From Deltaproteobacteria bacterium (GTDB lineage: Bacteria > Myxococcota > Myxococcia > Myxococcales > 40CM-4-68-19): 49,606 nt of DNA. Made by a program: the position numbers and the translations under genes. Below the pieces are notes generated by a model, which saw only the letters and a program-made list of their open reading frames with translations, did not search any database and was not told the DNA's origin. Location: NCBI GenBank assembly GCA_005879805.1, contig VBKL01000054.1, positions 1 to 49,606 on the forward strand. The letters are read 5' to 3'. Below are positions 16,041 to 24,307 of this stretch, in pieces (positions within the stretch are counted from its first letter, which is position 1; the number at the start of each line of letters is the position of its first letter).

Positions 16041-16130
16041 GCTGCTGGCGTGCCAATAGGTTCACGAGGTACGGCACAGCGCCGCGTCGCACGTTTTGCG
16101 AGGGGCCTGCCGCCGCGCGCAAAGACTGCG
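16041..16130 (-). promoter_or_regulatory. Tandem dyads plus sigma-54 promoter for the small protein/hemerythrin unit
   Basis: The minus strand reads TGGCACG-CCAG-CAGC at 16041-16055 (perfect -24, GG-N10-GC). Dyads CGCAC-GTT-TTGCG at 16088-16100 and CGCAA-AGA-CTGCG at 16118-16130 are centred 40 and 70 bp upstream of the GG, 30 bp apart. The predicted start near 16029 leaves a 24-base leader. Confidence 0.65.
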
Positions 16131-16286
16131 TCCTTCCACGGCGATGGGAGGCAGCCGATCGCGCATCGTCGCCATGCTCTCTCCGGGCGCCGGCGTGGTG
16201 ACGACTCGCGCGCACGTCGACATGATCGTGACCGAGCACGCGAAGACTTGTTGCGCCGCGCGCGCGAGAATCGTCTCTTGTGACAT
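16062..16286 (-). pseudogene. Doubtful 74-codon ORF resembling a broken CBS motif
   Basis: Read on the minus strand, this frame gives MSQETILARAAQQVF, then a stretch like the start of a CBS motif (VTIMST..RVVT..P) and MRDRLPPIAVEGRSL, but it lacks the usual V-G-I-x-S-x-x-D ending. No ribosome-binding site is visible, and it overlaps the tandem dyads at 16088-16130. It could be a decayed CBS gene or chance. Apart from this and the mapped regulatory sites, 16006-16701 holds no convincing gene. Confidence 0.2.
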
Positions 16287-16293
16287 CCGCGCG

Positions 16294-16404
16294 CGCAAAA
16301 GGTGCAGAACGGCGCAACATTCGTGCGCTGGAACGGGAATGCGGTAGGTGAAATGAACGACCGGAACCCGTGCGGCCGCGCCGCAGCCAGGGCACGGGTC
16401 TTGC
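16294..16404 (+). promoter_or_regulatory. Dyads and canonical sigma-54 promoter upstream of hemG-like gene
   Basis: GGCACG-GGTC-TTGC at 16391-16404 is a near-perfect -24/-12 element. Upstream are CGCAA-AAG-GTGCA (16294-16306) and a dyad with a wider spacer, CGCAA-CATTC-GTGCG (16313-16327), centred 71 bp before the GG. The predicted start near 16416 leaves a long leader of about 286 bases before the ATG at 16702. Confidence 0.5.
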
Positions 16405-16460
16405 GGAGCCCCTTCACGGACCCCGGCGGCCCTCGCCGGGGCGGAGGCTGCGCAAGACCC
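16396..16460. repeat. Long inverted repeat overlapping the hemG-side promoter
   Basis: GGGTCTTGCGGAGCC (16396-16410) and GGCTGCGCAAGACCC (16446-16460) are complementary at 14 of 15 positions. An inner perfect stem CCCCGGCG/CGCCGGGG lies near 16421-16441. The left arm contains the -12 part of the sigma-54 element, so the structure could affect promoter use or form at the start of the transcript. Confidence 0.6.
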
Positions 16461-16701
16461 AGGTTTCATGCCGAATCGAGTGCCGCGTGGCGACGCGCCG
16501 CGGATTCCATCCGACATGAACGGCGGTGCTCCTTGGAGCCCGTCGCGGCGGGGGGCGCGCGGGTGTGCGCTGTCTGCCTCCGTTCCGGGAGGGCCGCCGG
16601 CCCGACTGCCAGCGACTTCCGAGGGGGCGAGACGGAGGTCGCCCTCGAGCCGAGGTGGCAAGGCAGATCTTCGTGCAGCGGCTCGCCTGAAAGGAAGGAC
16701 C

Positions 16702-17268
16702 ATGGCCCGGATCGCCGTCATCTTCGCCACCACCAGCGGGCAGACCGCACGCGTCGCGCAGCACGTCGTGGACGTCCTCCGGCGCGGTGCCCACTCGGTC
16801 GATGCGATCGAGGTCGGCGACAACGCCTCGTGCCCGCCCCTCGACGGATACGACGCCGCCATCGTCGCCGGCTCGGTGCGGATGGGGAAGTTCCAGCGCC
16901 GGCTCGTCGAGGTGGTGCGCGCGCAGCGGGACGTCCTGCACCGCAAGCGAACGGCCTTCCTCGCCGTGAGCCTTTCCGCGGCGCGCAAGTCGGAACCCGC
17001 CAAGCGGGAGGTGAAAGAGACCGTCGCCCGCTTCATCCGCGAAACGCGCTTTCGCCCGGACGCGATCCTCCCCGTCGCCGGAGCGCTCTTCTACACGAAG
17101 TACGGCTTCTTCCTCCGTCTGGTGATGCGCCTGATCTCCCGCCTGGCCGGAGGCGATACCGACATCTCTCGCGACTACGAGTACACCGACTGGAAAGCGC
17201 TGACGCATTTCGCCAGGCGGTTCTCCGCCTCGCTCGGGATCGCCCGGGCGCAAGCGCTCTCGAGCTGA
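16702..17268 (+). CDS. hemG: HemG-type flavodoxin-domain protoporphyrinogen oxidase
   Basis: A 188-residue flavodoxin-fold protein. The FMN phosphate loop is visible as FATTSGQTARVA (residues 8-19), followed by AAIVAGSVRMGKFQ (about 53). The C-terminal block with LFYTKYGFF, ISRDYEYTDW and a final ARRF resembles E. coli HemG. That enzyme passes electrons from protoporphyrinogen IX to menaquinone in the penultimate step of heme synthesis under anaerobic conditions. AAGGAAGG precedes the ATG. The role fits the heavy heme demand of the region and the presence of hemN. Another flavodoxin-like function is possible. Confidence 0.75.
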   Translation: MARIAVIFATTSGQTARVAQHVVDVLRRGAHSVDAIEVGDNASCPPLDGYDAAIVAGSVRMGKFQRRLVEVVRAQRDVLHRKRTAFLAVSLSAARKSEPAKREVKETVARFIRETRFRPDAILPVAGALFYTKYGFFLRLVMRLISRLAGGDTDISRDYEYTDWKALTHFARRFSASLGIARAQALSS

Positions 17269-17307
17269 CCAGGCATCGCCCCCGATCTGCGCGTCGAGGG
17301 ATCCGAA

Positions 17308-17398
17308 CGCAAGAATTGCGCTCCCCTCAGCCTCGACGGCGCTCGCTTCGCCCGGAGTCTGCGAAGTCCGCCCCGCACGTCCAGGGCACGGAACTTGC
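17308..17398 (+). promoter_or_regulatory. Perfect dyad plus canonical sigma-54 promoter for the Qrc-like operon
   Basis: CGCAA-GAA-TTGCG at 17308-17320 is a perfect dyad centred 71 bp upstream of GGCACG-GAAC-TTGC (17385-17398). The predicted start near 17410 gives a 35-base leader to the TTG at 17445. A near dyad at the 41-bp position is only weakly present. Confidence 0.65.
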
Positions 17399-17444
17399 GG
17401 AAGGAAACGGTCGACCGGCGATCTCCGCCGGGCGGGAGAGCACC

Positions 17445-17618
17445 TTGAATCCGACCGGCACCACAGAGGCAGGCACGACGCGAACGCGCCGGCACGCCAG
17501 CGCCGCCATTCTCGCCTGGATCACCATCCTGCTGCTCGGCGCCGCGATCGGAAGCCGTCAGGGCAACGCCGCGCTCGTCCACCCCGCAACGGAGATCGCC
17601 CGGTCCGTACCGCGCTGA
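17445..17618 (+). CDS. Small single-span membrane protein leading the Qrc-like operon
   Basis: A 57-residue ORF from TTG at 17445-17447 with GGGAGAG 4-5 bases upstream. A Thr/Arg-rich N-terminus (TGTTEAGTTRTRRH) is followed by one hydrophobic helix (AAILAWITILLLGAAIG, residues about 20-36) and a short polar tail. It sits between the sigma-54 promoter and the pentaheme cytochrome gene, with a 7-base gap to the latter. No family was recognised. It may be a small accessory subunit of the complex, which is inference from position. Confidence 0.55.
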   Translation: MNPTGTTEAGTTRTRRHASAAILAWITILLLGAAIGSRQGNAALVHPATEIARSVPR

Positions 17619-17625
17619 GAAACCC

Positions 17626-18147
17626 ATGCGCGCCCCCGTCTCAGGTCCCGCCGTTCTCGGCGCCCTGGCCGCAGGCCTGTTCGGGGCCGTGGCGGTCGCG
17701 ACCTGGGCCGGCCCTCCGTCCGGGATCCGCTTCAACCACGCCGCGCATCTCCGCGCGAAGATCGATTGCACCTCCTGCCACCTGGGCGTGATGGATCCGG
17801 CGGAGGCGAGGCTCCCGCTCCTCGAGACGTGCACGGGCTGCCACAAGGATGCTCCCGGCGCGAATCCCGGGAAGCAGGCCCTCGCGCGGCTCGCGGCCGA
17901 GGGCGCCGAGCCGCGCTGGCCGGTCCCTTCTGTGCGCCAGCCGGACCACGTCTTCTTCTCGCATCCGCGGCACGTGGACGTGGCGAAGCTCGAGTGCACC
18001 GTCTGCCACGGCGAGGTGGTGAACGCGACCGAGCCTCCGCGGACCCGCCGCATGTCGATGTACGCCTGCGAGGGGTGCCACGCGCGCCATCCGGAAAGCG
18101 CCGGAGCGACGCGGGCGCGCTTCGACTGCCTGGAGTGTCATCGATGA
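17626..18147 (+). CDS. qrcA: Pentaheme periplasmic cytochrome c (QrcA-like)
   Basis: A 173-residue protein with an N-terminal hydrophobic anchor or signal (about residues 8-27) and five CxxCH motifs: CTSCH, CTGCH, CTVCH, CEGCH and CLECH. Extra His residues in FNHAAHL and FFSHPRHV resemble the cytochrome c7/c3 fold. In Desulfovibrio the Qrc menaquinone reductase has a hexaheme QrcA that exchanges electrons with periplasmic cytochromes. Here the same gene order follows (molybdopterin-like, FeS, NrfD-type), so the same role is inferred with one heme fewer. It overlaps the next gene by ATGA. Confidence 0.8.
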   Translation: MRAPVSGPAVLGALAAGLFGAVAVATWAGPPSGIRFNHAAHLRAKIDCTSCHLGVMDPAEARLPLLETCTGCHKDAPGANPGKQALARLAAEGAEPRWPVPSVRQPDHVFFSHPRHVDVAKLECTVCHGEVVNATEPPRTRRMSMYACEGCHARHPESAGATRARFDCLECHR

Positions 18148-19942
18148 GCGACGAGAAGAACGGGCTGTCGAGACGCACCCTATTTCAGCTCGCCGGGATC
18201 GCCGGCGCTGCCGTCGCCGTCGAGGGTTGCGCCGAGCGCGAGAGGCGGCCGATCGGGCCCGAGCGGAATGTCCAGACGACTTGCCCGCGACCGGGAAGCT
18301 CGAGCCCATCGGCTGGGCGGAAGCCTTCGAGCGGCTCGCCGACAAGACTCGCGGTTCCGAGGTGGTCTTCGGGGCGGGCGATCTGGGTCGGGGCGAACGC
18401 CAGCTGCTCCGCGGCATCGCCGCCCGGCGCGAGGCCGCGGTGGTCGACGCTCGCCTTCCCTGGGGTGCTGCCCCGGTCGAGGCGATGCGGGAGATGCTCG
18501 GATCCGGCGAGTGGCGCTTCGATCTTCCGCGCGCCACCTTCGTCCTCTCGCTCGGGGCAGACTGGCTGCAGTCCTTCCCCTCGCCGGTCGAAGCGCAACG
18601 CGCGTTCGGGGCCATGCGCGAGGGTCCTCGCCGGGCATGCGTCGTCACGGCCGACGCCCGTCTCTCCGTGACGGCGGCGCGGAGCAACGACTGGTTCCCC
18701 GTCGCCCGCCACCACCTTCCCGAGTTCGCGCTCTCCGTTGCGCACGCGATGGTGAGGATGAGTCCCGCCGTCGCCGCCAGGTCCCCTGCCTTCGCCGCTC
18801 TCGCCGGCGAGACGCGCTTCGGGGCGACCGAGACCGGCAAGCGTCTCGGGATCCGGCCCCATCTCATCGACTGGACAGCCAGCGGGCTGGGCATGGGCGG
18901 CGTGGTCGTGGTCGACGGCGCCGACCGGGGCATCGAGGCGGCGGGGATGGCGCTCAACCTGGTTGCGGGAGCCATCGGTCGCCCGGGCGGCGTGGTCGCG
19001 GCGGCGCTTCCGCCCCTCCCGGCCGGTCTGGGCGAGCCGCAGGCGCGCGAGACGGGGGAATTTCCCCGGACTCGTGCCGCACCCGTGGTGATCCTCGCCG
19101 CAGCCAATCCTGTCCAGCTTGCGCTCGCGGGAAGCGGCTTCCGGGAAGGTCTCGCACGCGCCTCCTTCGTCGTCAGCCTCTCGCCGTTCCTCGACGAGTC
19201 CGCGGAGCGGGCGGATCTGGTGCTGCCCGTCTCGACGCCGCTCGAGTCGCGGAATCTCACCTGGGGCTGCACGCTCGATGGACGCGGTTTCGTCTCCGCG
19301 GGGCCCGCGGCGGTGAAGCCGCTCTACGACACGCTGGAATGGCCGGAAGCGCTCCTGCGCGTCGGCCGCGCGCTCTCTGTGGAGCTCCCCTGGAAGGATG
19401 CGGGGGCCTATTTCGCCGCCGCCGCGGAGGCCCTCTCCGCCCAGGATCTGCTCAAGAAGGGGGGATTCAAGTCCCTCGAGCAGGATCCAGCGCCGCCGTC
19501 CCTCCCGGCAGATCCGGGAGCGTGGGCCGCGGAGACGGTCCGCTCGGCGCTTTCGCGTCCGGGGCCCGGGGCCTTTCCGCTCGGGCTCGCCGTCCATGTC
19601 CCGCTCGCGTTCCTCGGCGGCTCGGGAGCCCACCTGCCGTACCTGCACGGGATCGCGCAGGTGAGCGGCCGGGAGATCTGGCAAACCGTCGTCGAGCTGC
19701 ATCCGGATACGGCGCGCGCCCTTCACATCCCCGAAGGCGCGCCGGTCTGGGTGGACTCCGCCCGCGGGAGCATCCAGGCCGTTTTGCGGCTGCGCCAGGG
19801 CATCCGTCCCGATTCGGCCGGCCTCGCGCTCGGGCTCGGTCGCAAGGCGCTCGGCGCCTTCGCCGCCGAACGGGGAACGAATCCCCTCGACCTCGTCGAG
19901 TCGGCCGAGCCCGCCTTCGTGCGCGTGCGGGGGGCCACATGA
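18144..19942 (+). CDS. qrcB: Molybdopterin-oxidoreductase-like subunit (QrcB-like), apparent frameshift near 18272
   Basis: The first frame starts at 18144 with MSDEKNGLSRRTLFQLAG, a Tat-like twin-Arg signal, and reads to about NVQ. The continuation, PDDLPATGKLEPIGWAEAFERL, is in the frame one base earlier and runs open to 19942. A single missing C in the run at 18272-18273 would restore Asn-Val-Pro-Asp-Asp-Leu. The joined product of about 600 residues has the fold of molybdopterin oxidoreductases, but I see no Fe-S Cys cluster at the N-terminus. This matches QrcB/ActB-type subunits that lack the cofactor. It would sit in the periplasm between the cytochrome and FeS subunits. It is either a real mutation or a sequencing error; an in-frame TTG at 18227 could start a truncated form. 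Confidence 0.75.
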
Positions 19943-20613
19943 GCCGCTGGGGAATGGCCGTCGACCTCGATCGCTGCACGGCGTGCGGCGCCTGCACCGT
20001 CGCCTGCGCGCAGGAGAACAACGTCGCGCTCGGCAATCCCGATCGGCCCGATCAGCTCATCCGCTGGATGGAGATCCTGCCGGCGGAGCGGGGGAAGTAT
20101 CCCGAGGTGAGCGCGCGCCTCGCCCCCTCGCCTTGCCAGCATTGCGATCGCGAGCCGCCCTGCGCGCGGGTCTGTCCGGTGTACGCCACCTACCGCAACG
20201 TCGAGGGCCTCATCCCGCAGATCTACGAGCAATGCATCGGCTGCCGCTACTGCGTGAACGCCTGTCCCTATACCTGCAAGCACTTCAACTGGTCGCGACC
20301 CGAATTCCCCGCGCCGTTCGAGCGCGGCCTGAACCCCGACGTGTCGGTCCGCAACGCGGGCGTCATGGAGAAGTGCAACTTCTGCTACCACCGCCTGCAA
20401 GTCGTCCGCGACACCGCCGCCCAGGAGGGGCGCGAGCCGAAGCTGGGCGAGTACCGGACCGCCTGCCAGGAATCGTGCCCGACGAAGGCCATCCGCTTCG
20501 GCGACCTCGACGGAGAGCTCGAAGGGGTGCGCGAGAACGAGCGTGCCTTCACCCTCCTCGAGGACCTGGGACTCATGCCCAAGGTCATCTACCTCAAGGA
20601 GAAGACTTCATGA
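19939..20613 (+). CDS. qrcC: Periplasmic iron-sulfur subunit (QrcC-like)
   Basis: A 224-residue ferredoxin-type subunit with four Cys clusters: CTACGACTVAC, CQHCDREPPCARVC, CIGCRYCVNAC and CNFCYHR with a later CQESC. This is enough for four [4Fe-4S] clusters in the DmsB/NrfC/QrcC family. It should transfer electrons between the NrfD-type quinone subunit and the molybdopterin-like and cytochrome subunits. No signal peptide is visible, as expected for a subunit co-exported with a Tat partner. It overlaps both neighbours by ATGA. Confidence 0.87.
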   Translation: MSRWGMAVDLDRCTACGACTVACAQENNVALGNPDRPDQLIRWMEILPAERGKYPEVSARLAPSPCQHCDREPPCARVCPVYATYRNVEGLIPQIYEQCIGCRYCVNACPYTCKHFNWSRPEFPAPFERGLNPDVSVRNAGVMEKCNFCYHRLQVVRDTAAQEGREPKLGEYRTACQESCPTKAIRFGDLDGELEGVRENERAFTLLEDLGLMPKVIYLKEKTS

Positions 20614-22187
20614 GGCCGGGCCGGGGAGGGGCCTTCCGGGTCCAGATCGCCTTCTTCCTCTTCATCTGGGGATTCACCTTCGTCACCGCGGGCTGGTTCG
20701 CCTGGAGCGCGCGCTGGCTCCATCGGTACGGCGACGCCTGGAAGCCCGCCGTGGTGATGGGAATCGCCGTCACGTCCTGCTTCGCCCTCCTCGCCGGGCT
20801 TCTCACCTGGACCTTCGTTGCCCTGGGCCGGGGCGAGAATGGCGAGCGCTTCGATCCCGTGCCCGACCCCATCGAGCGCAGGCTGCTCGCGCCGGTGCTC
20901 GCCGGCTGGAGCGCGCGGACCTGGGCCACGGCCCTCGCCCTCGTCGCCGTGATCGCCTGGGCCGGCTACTGCTGGTACCTGCAGCTGCGGTACGGCCTCG
21001 CGGTGACCGGTCTCGGGCGCCCGGTGTTCTGGGGGATGTACATCGTCGACTTCGACTTCTTCCTCGGCATCGCCTACGGGCTCGTGCTCCTCTCCGCGGT
21101 GCTCCGTCTCGCGGGCGCGGACTGGCGCCGCGCCGGGCAGCGGCTCGCCGCGATGGGAGCGGTCTTCGCGATGATCGTCGGCCCGGTGAACATCCTGCTC
21201 GACCTCGGCCGCCTCGACCACCTGCACAAGGTCTACGCCTCCGGCCGCATGCAGTCGCCGCTCCTCTGGGACGTCGCTTCCATCATGACGTTCCTCATCA
21301 CCTGCCTCGTCTACCTCTTCCTCCCGCTCATCCCCGATTTCGGGCTCCTGCGCGAGCGTGTGGGCGGGTTCCGCAAGCCGATCTACCGGTTCCTCTCCTT
21401 CGGCTGGACGGGCTCGGCGGCGCAGGTGGCGGCGCTCGACCGCGCCAACCGCCTGCTCGCGATCCTCGTCGTCTTCGTCGCGGTGATCGTGCGCAGCGTG
21501 GTCGCGTGGATCACCTCGCTCACCCTGCAGCCCCTCTGGCACAGCGCGCTCACCGGGCCGATGTACGTCCTCGGAGCGATCTTCCTGTCGGCGGCGGTGC
21601 TCGCCCTGTTGCTCGCGGCGATGCGGCGCGCTTTCGGCCTTTCCGCCGTCATCCGGCCGGTCCACTTCGACAAGCTGGGCCTCGTGCTCGTCCTCTGCGC
21701 GGTGGTGTGGGGATACCTGATGGTGTCCGAGCTGCTCACGGTCTCCTATGGCAACGAGCCCGACGAGATGGCCATCATCGCGACCAAGCTCTCCGGGCGG
21801 TTCTCGCTGCTCTTCTGGATGGCGGTGGGGGGGCTGTTCGCGGCACCGGTCGCGCTCCTCACCCGCAAGAGCTGGCGGACGGCAGGGCGGGTCGTGGCCG
21901 CGTCCCTCGCCGTCTTCGTGGGATCGTGGGCGCAGCTCTATACCGAGCTCGTTCCGGTTCTCGAGCACCCGCGGATGCCGCTACCGGGCTCGGGCCATTA
22001 CCGGCCCGCCGCCGTGGAGATCGCGACCTTTGCCGGCTGCCTCGCGGCGTTCGTGCTCCTCACCATGATCCTCACGCGCTTCGTGCCGGTGGTCGCCGTC
22101 TTCTACGAGCGCCGCGGCCGCGGGGACGCGGCGGCGCAGGCGACGGAGCGTTCCCGGGAATACCAGGCGGAGGTCACCCACCCATGA
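20610..22187 (+). CDS. qrcD: NrfD/PsrC-type quinone-interacting membrane subunit (QrcD-like)
   Basis: A 525-residue polytopic protein with about ten hydrophobic helices, first at residues 10-32 and last near 470-495. The NrfD/PsrC family forms the menaquinone site of Qrc, ACIII and polysulfide reductase complexes. The length and the order cytochrome-molybdopterin-like-FeS-NrfD point to Qrc rather than a short NrfD. It should oxidise or reduce menaquinol without a heme of its own. The ATG at 20610 overlaps the qrcC stop, and its own stop overlaps the next small gene. Confidence 0.87.
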   Translation: MRPGRGGAFRVQIAFFLFIWGFTFVTAGWFAWSARWLHRYGDAWKPAVVMGIAVTSCFALLAGLLTWTFVALGRGENGERFDPVPDPIERRLLAPVLAGWSARTWATALALVAVIAWAGYCWYLQLRYGLAVTGLGRPVFWGMYIVDFDFFLGIAYGLVLLSAVLRLAGADWRRAGQRLAAMGAVFAMIVGPVNILLDLGRLDHLHKVYASGRMQSPLLWDVASIMTFLITCLVYLFLPLIPDFGLLRERVGGFRKPIYRFLSFGWTGSAAQVAALDRANRLLAILVVFVAVIVRSVVAWITSLTLQPLWHSALTGPMYVLGAIFLSAAVLALLLAAMRRAFGLSAVIRPVHFDKLGLVLVLCAVVWGYLMVSELLTVSYGNEPDEMAIIATKLSGRFSLLFWMAVGGLFAAPVALLTRKSWRTAGRVVAASLAVFVGSWAQLYTELVPVLEHPRMPLPGSGHYRPAAVEIATFAGCLAAFVLLTMILTRFVPVVAVFYERRGRGDAAAQATERSREYQAEVTHP

Positions 22188-22378
22188 AACGCGCTGGACC
22201 TTCGCTCTTGACCTGGATGATCGGACGCCTCGCGCACCCGGCCTCGGCGCGCAGCTGCGATGCCTGCGGCAAGCTGACGGACGGGACGGGGCAGATCCGG
22301 CTCCTTCCCGTGCTGGTCCTCTGCGAGGCGTGCCGCCGGGTCCGGCTGGTCGAGTCGCTGCGCGAGCCGACCCGCTAA
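22184..22378 (+). CDS. Small protein with two CxxC pairs (zinc-ribbon-like)
   Basis: A 64-residue ORF that starts by ATGA overlap with qrcD and has GGAGG nine bases upstream. CDACG (about residue 26) and CEAC (about 48) could bind Zn2+ as a small ribbon. No signal peptide is clear, although residues about 6-15 are hydrophobic. It lies between the Qrc-like and bc-type gene sets and is presumably co-transcribed. Function unknown; it may be an assembly factor. Confidence 0.6.
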   Translation: MKRAGPSLLTWMIGRLAHPASARSCDACGKLTDGTGQIRLLPVLVLCEACRRVRLVESLREPTR

Positions 22379-22436
22379 TGGTGCGATCCGTGTCGCAAAG
22401 GGCATACGCATGCAGACGCCTTCCCGAGGAGGTCCT

Positions 22437-22904
22437 GTGCCGCCGGTAGGCGAGAAGATCAATCGACGAAGCCTGCTCGACGTGCTGCTCGCGATCGGAG
22501 TCGTGGGATGGCTCGCGAGCGTTCTCTTCCCTGTCCTGCGCTACCTCAAACCGCTCGGGGTGCAGACGCAGAACGGACCGATCAAGCTGAAGGGCGAGGA
22601 GCTGTCGAAGCTGGAGAAGGACCATTCCGTCATCGTCAGGGCGGGAGCGGCCCGCATCGTGGTCTTCGAGGATTCCACGCAGCAGCTCCGCGCGCTCTCG
22701 GCGAAGTGCACGCACGAGGGCTGCACGGTGCAGTACGTCCCGGGCGAATCGGTGATCTGGTGCGCTTGCCACAACGGGCGATTCGATCTCGACGGTCGCG
22801 TCCTCGCCGGGCCTCCACCGCGGACGCTGGAGAAGTACTCGTGCACGCGGGAGAGCGACGGCTCCGTCGTCGTCCAGCTCGGCCGCGGTCCAGAGGCGGC
22901 ATGA
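22437..22904 (+). CDS. Rieske [2Fe-2S] protein of a bc-type complex
   Basis: A 155-residue protein from GTG at 22437 with GAGGAGG four bases upstream; an in-frame ATG at 22410 would add nine residues. One N-terminal membrane helix follows RRSLLDVLLAIG. The cluster motifs are CTHEGC (about residue 90) and CACHNGRFD (about 110), giving two Cys and two His ligands. It should accept electrons from menaquinol at the cytochrome b subunit encoded next and pass them to the cytochrome c subunit. It overlaps the cytochrome b gene by ATGA. Confidence 0.9.
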   Translation: MPPVGEKINRRSLLDVLLAIGVVGWLASVLFPVLRYLKPLGVQTQNGPIKLKGEELSKLEKDHSVIVRAGAARIVVFEDSTQQLRALSAKCTHEGCTVQYVPGESVIWCACHNGRFDLDGRVLAGPPPRTLEKYSCTRESDGSVVVQLGRGPEAA

Positions 22905-24307
22905 GCGCGCCCACCGGCGGCACGCATCCCGAGGCGAAAGGGCTCTACCCCTGGCTCGATCGCCGCTACGGCATCACACCGCTGATCGAGTTCCTCAAGC
23001 ACAAAGAGGTCCCGATCGGCAGCCATTCGATGATCTGGTACTACCTCGGCGGGATCACGCTCTTCTTCTTCACCATCCAGCTCGTGAGCGGCGTCCTCCT
23101 GCTCGCCTATTACCAGGCGGGCGAGTCCACTTCTTACGAGAGCATCCGCTTCATCACCACCAAGGTGCCCTTCGGGTGGCTCGTGCGCTCCATGCATTGC
23201 TGGAGCGCCCATCTCATGATCCTCTCCCTCGTGACCCACATGCTGAGCACCATGGTGCTCAAGGCGTACCGGCCGCCGCGCGAGCTCACCTGGATCACCG
23301 GCTTCCTCCTCTTCGCCTTCGCGCTAGGATTCGGATTCTCCGGATACCTGTTGCCGTGGAACGAGTTGGCCTTCTTCGCCACCGCGGTCGGCACCGATTC
23401 GATGAAGGCCGTCCCCGGAATCGGCGAGTGGCTCTTGCAGGTGATGCGCGGCGGGACCGACGTCAGCATCAACACGCTCTACCGCTTCTTCGCCCTCCAC
23501 GTGGTGGTGCTGCCTCTCCTCACCGTCGGGATCGTGGCCTTCCACCTCATCTTCATCCAGCGCCAGGGAATGGCCGCGCCTATGGCGCACGACAAGCCCG
23601 GCCGGGGGATGAAGTTCTTCCCCGATTTCGCGCTGCGGGATTTGCTGCTCTGGCTCGTCTGCCTCATCGCTCTCGCTTCCCTGGCCGTCTTCCTTCCCTA
23701 CGGGCCCGGGATCCCCGGCATGGAATGGGAGCTCGGCAAGAAGGCCAACCCGCTCGCGCCCGCCTATCCCGGGATCAAGCCCGAGTGGTACTTCCTCTGG
23801 GTCTACCAGCTGCTCAAGGAATTCCCGGCCCACCTCTTCGGGATGGAAGGGTCGCAGGCAGCCATCGCGCTCGTCTCCGTCCTCTTCGCCGTCTGGGCAC
23901 TCGTTCCCTGGCTCGACCGCGACGCGCGCTCGAACCGTGCGTCGCCGGCATTCACCGATCTGGCGATGGCGGCGCTCGTCTTCCTCGCCTACCTCACCTT
24001 GAAGGCCTGGGACATCGGCGGCGGCGAGGGCCCGCTGCCGGACGTGCGCGCGGTTGCGCGGGCCTGCGCGTACTGGGGCCTCGTCGTCGCCGCCGCGACG
24101 GTCGTTTTCCGCTTCGCGATGGGGAGCGCGCGATTCTTCGACTTCACCGCGGCGGCGGCGCTGCAGATCGTCCTGCACGGCTTTCTCGGGGTTTCCTATC
24201 TCGCGGCGGGCGCCATCGCCGTGCTCCTGCTCGCCGTGTCGCTCGGGGTTCGCATGCTCCGCTCGCGCAACGCAGCGCGCGCGACGGTCGGAGGAGCGCC
24301 CCGATGA
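22901..24307 (+). CDS. Cytochrome b of a bc-type complex (b6 and subunit IV fused)
   Basis: A 468-residue membrane protein. The b6-like half carries heme-ligand His in SMHCWSAHLM (about residue 100) and FFALHVVVLPL/VAFHLIF (about 200). The Qo-site motif PEWYFLWVY (about 288) marks the subunit IV part. Extra helices follow at the C-terminus. It should oxidise menaquinol, sending one electron to the Rieske protein and one to hemes b. It is flanked by Rieske and multiheme cytochrome c genes with four-base overlaps, so the three form one complex. Confidence 0.9.
   Translation: MSAPTGGTHPEAKGLYPWLDRRYGITPLIEFLKHKEVPIGSHSMIWYYLGGITLFFFTIQLVSGVLLLAYYQAGESTSYESIRFITTKVPFGWLVRSMHCWSAHLMILSLVTHMLSTMVLKAYRPPRELTWITGFLLFAFALGFGFSGYLLPWNELAFFATAVGTDSMKAVPGIGEWLLQVMRGGTDVSINTLYRFFALHVVVLPLLTVGIVAFHLIFIQRQGMAAPMAHDKPGRGMKFFPDFALRDLLLWLVCLIALASLAVFLPYGPGIPGMEWELGKKANPLAPAYPGIKPEWYFLWVYQLLKEFPAHLFGMEGSQAAIALVSVLFAVWALVPWLDRDARSNRASPAFTDLAMAALVFLAYLTLKAWDIGGGEGPLPDVRAVARACAYWGLVVAAATVVFRFAMGSARFFDFTAAAALQIVLHGFLGVSYLAAGAIAVLLLAVSLGVRMLRSRNAARATVGGAPR

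Noticed and set aside
16461..16701. Short plus-strand ORF starting near 16516 in the hemG leader
   Set aside because: Its translation is Arg/Ser/Gly-rich without domain or ribosome-binding site, and its frame simply runs into hemG.
17308..17320. CGCAA-N3-TTGCG dyad as an FNR or CRP site
   Set aside because: FNR sites read TTGAT-N4-ATCAA and CRP sites TGTGA-N6-TCACA. Half-site sequence and spacing differ, and the constant distance to sigma-54 elements fits an enhancer better.
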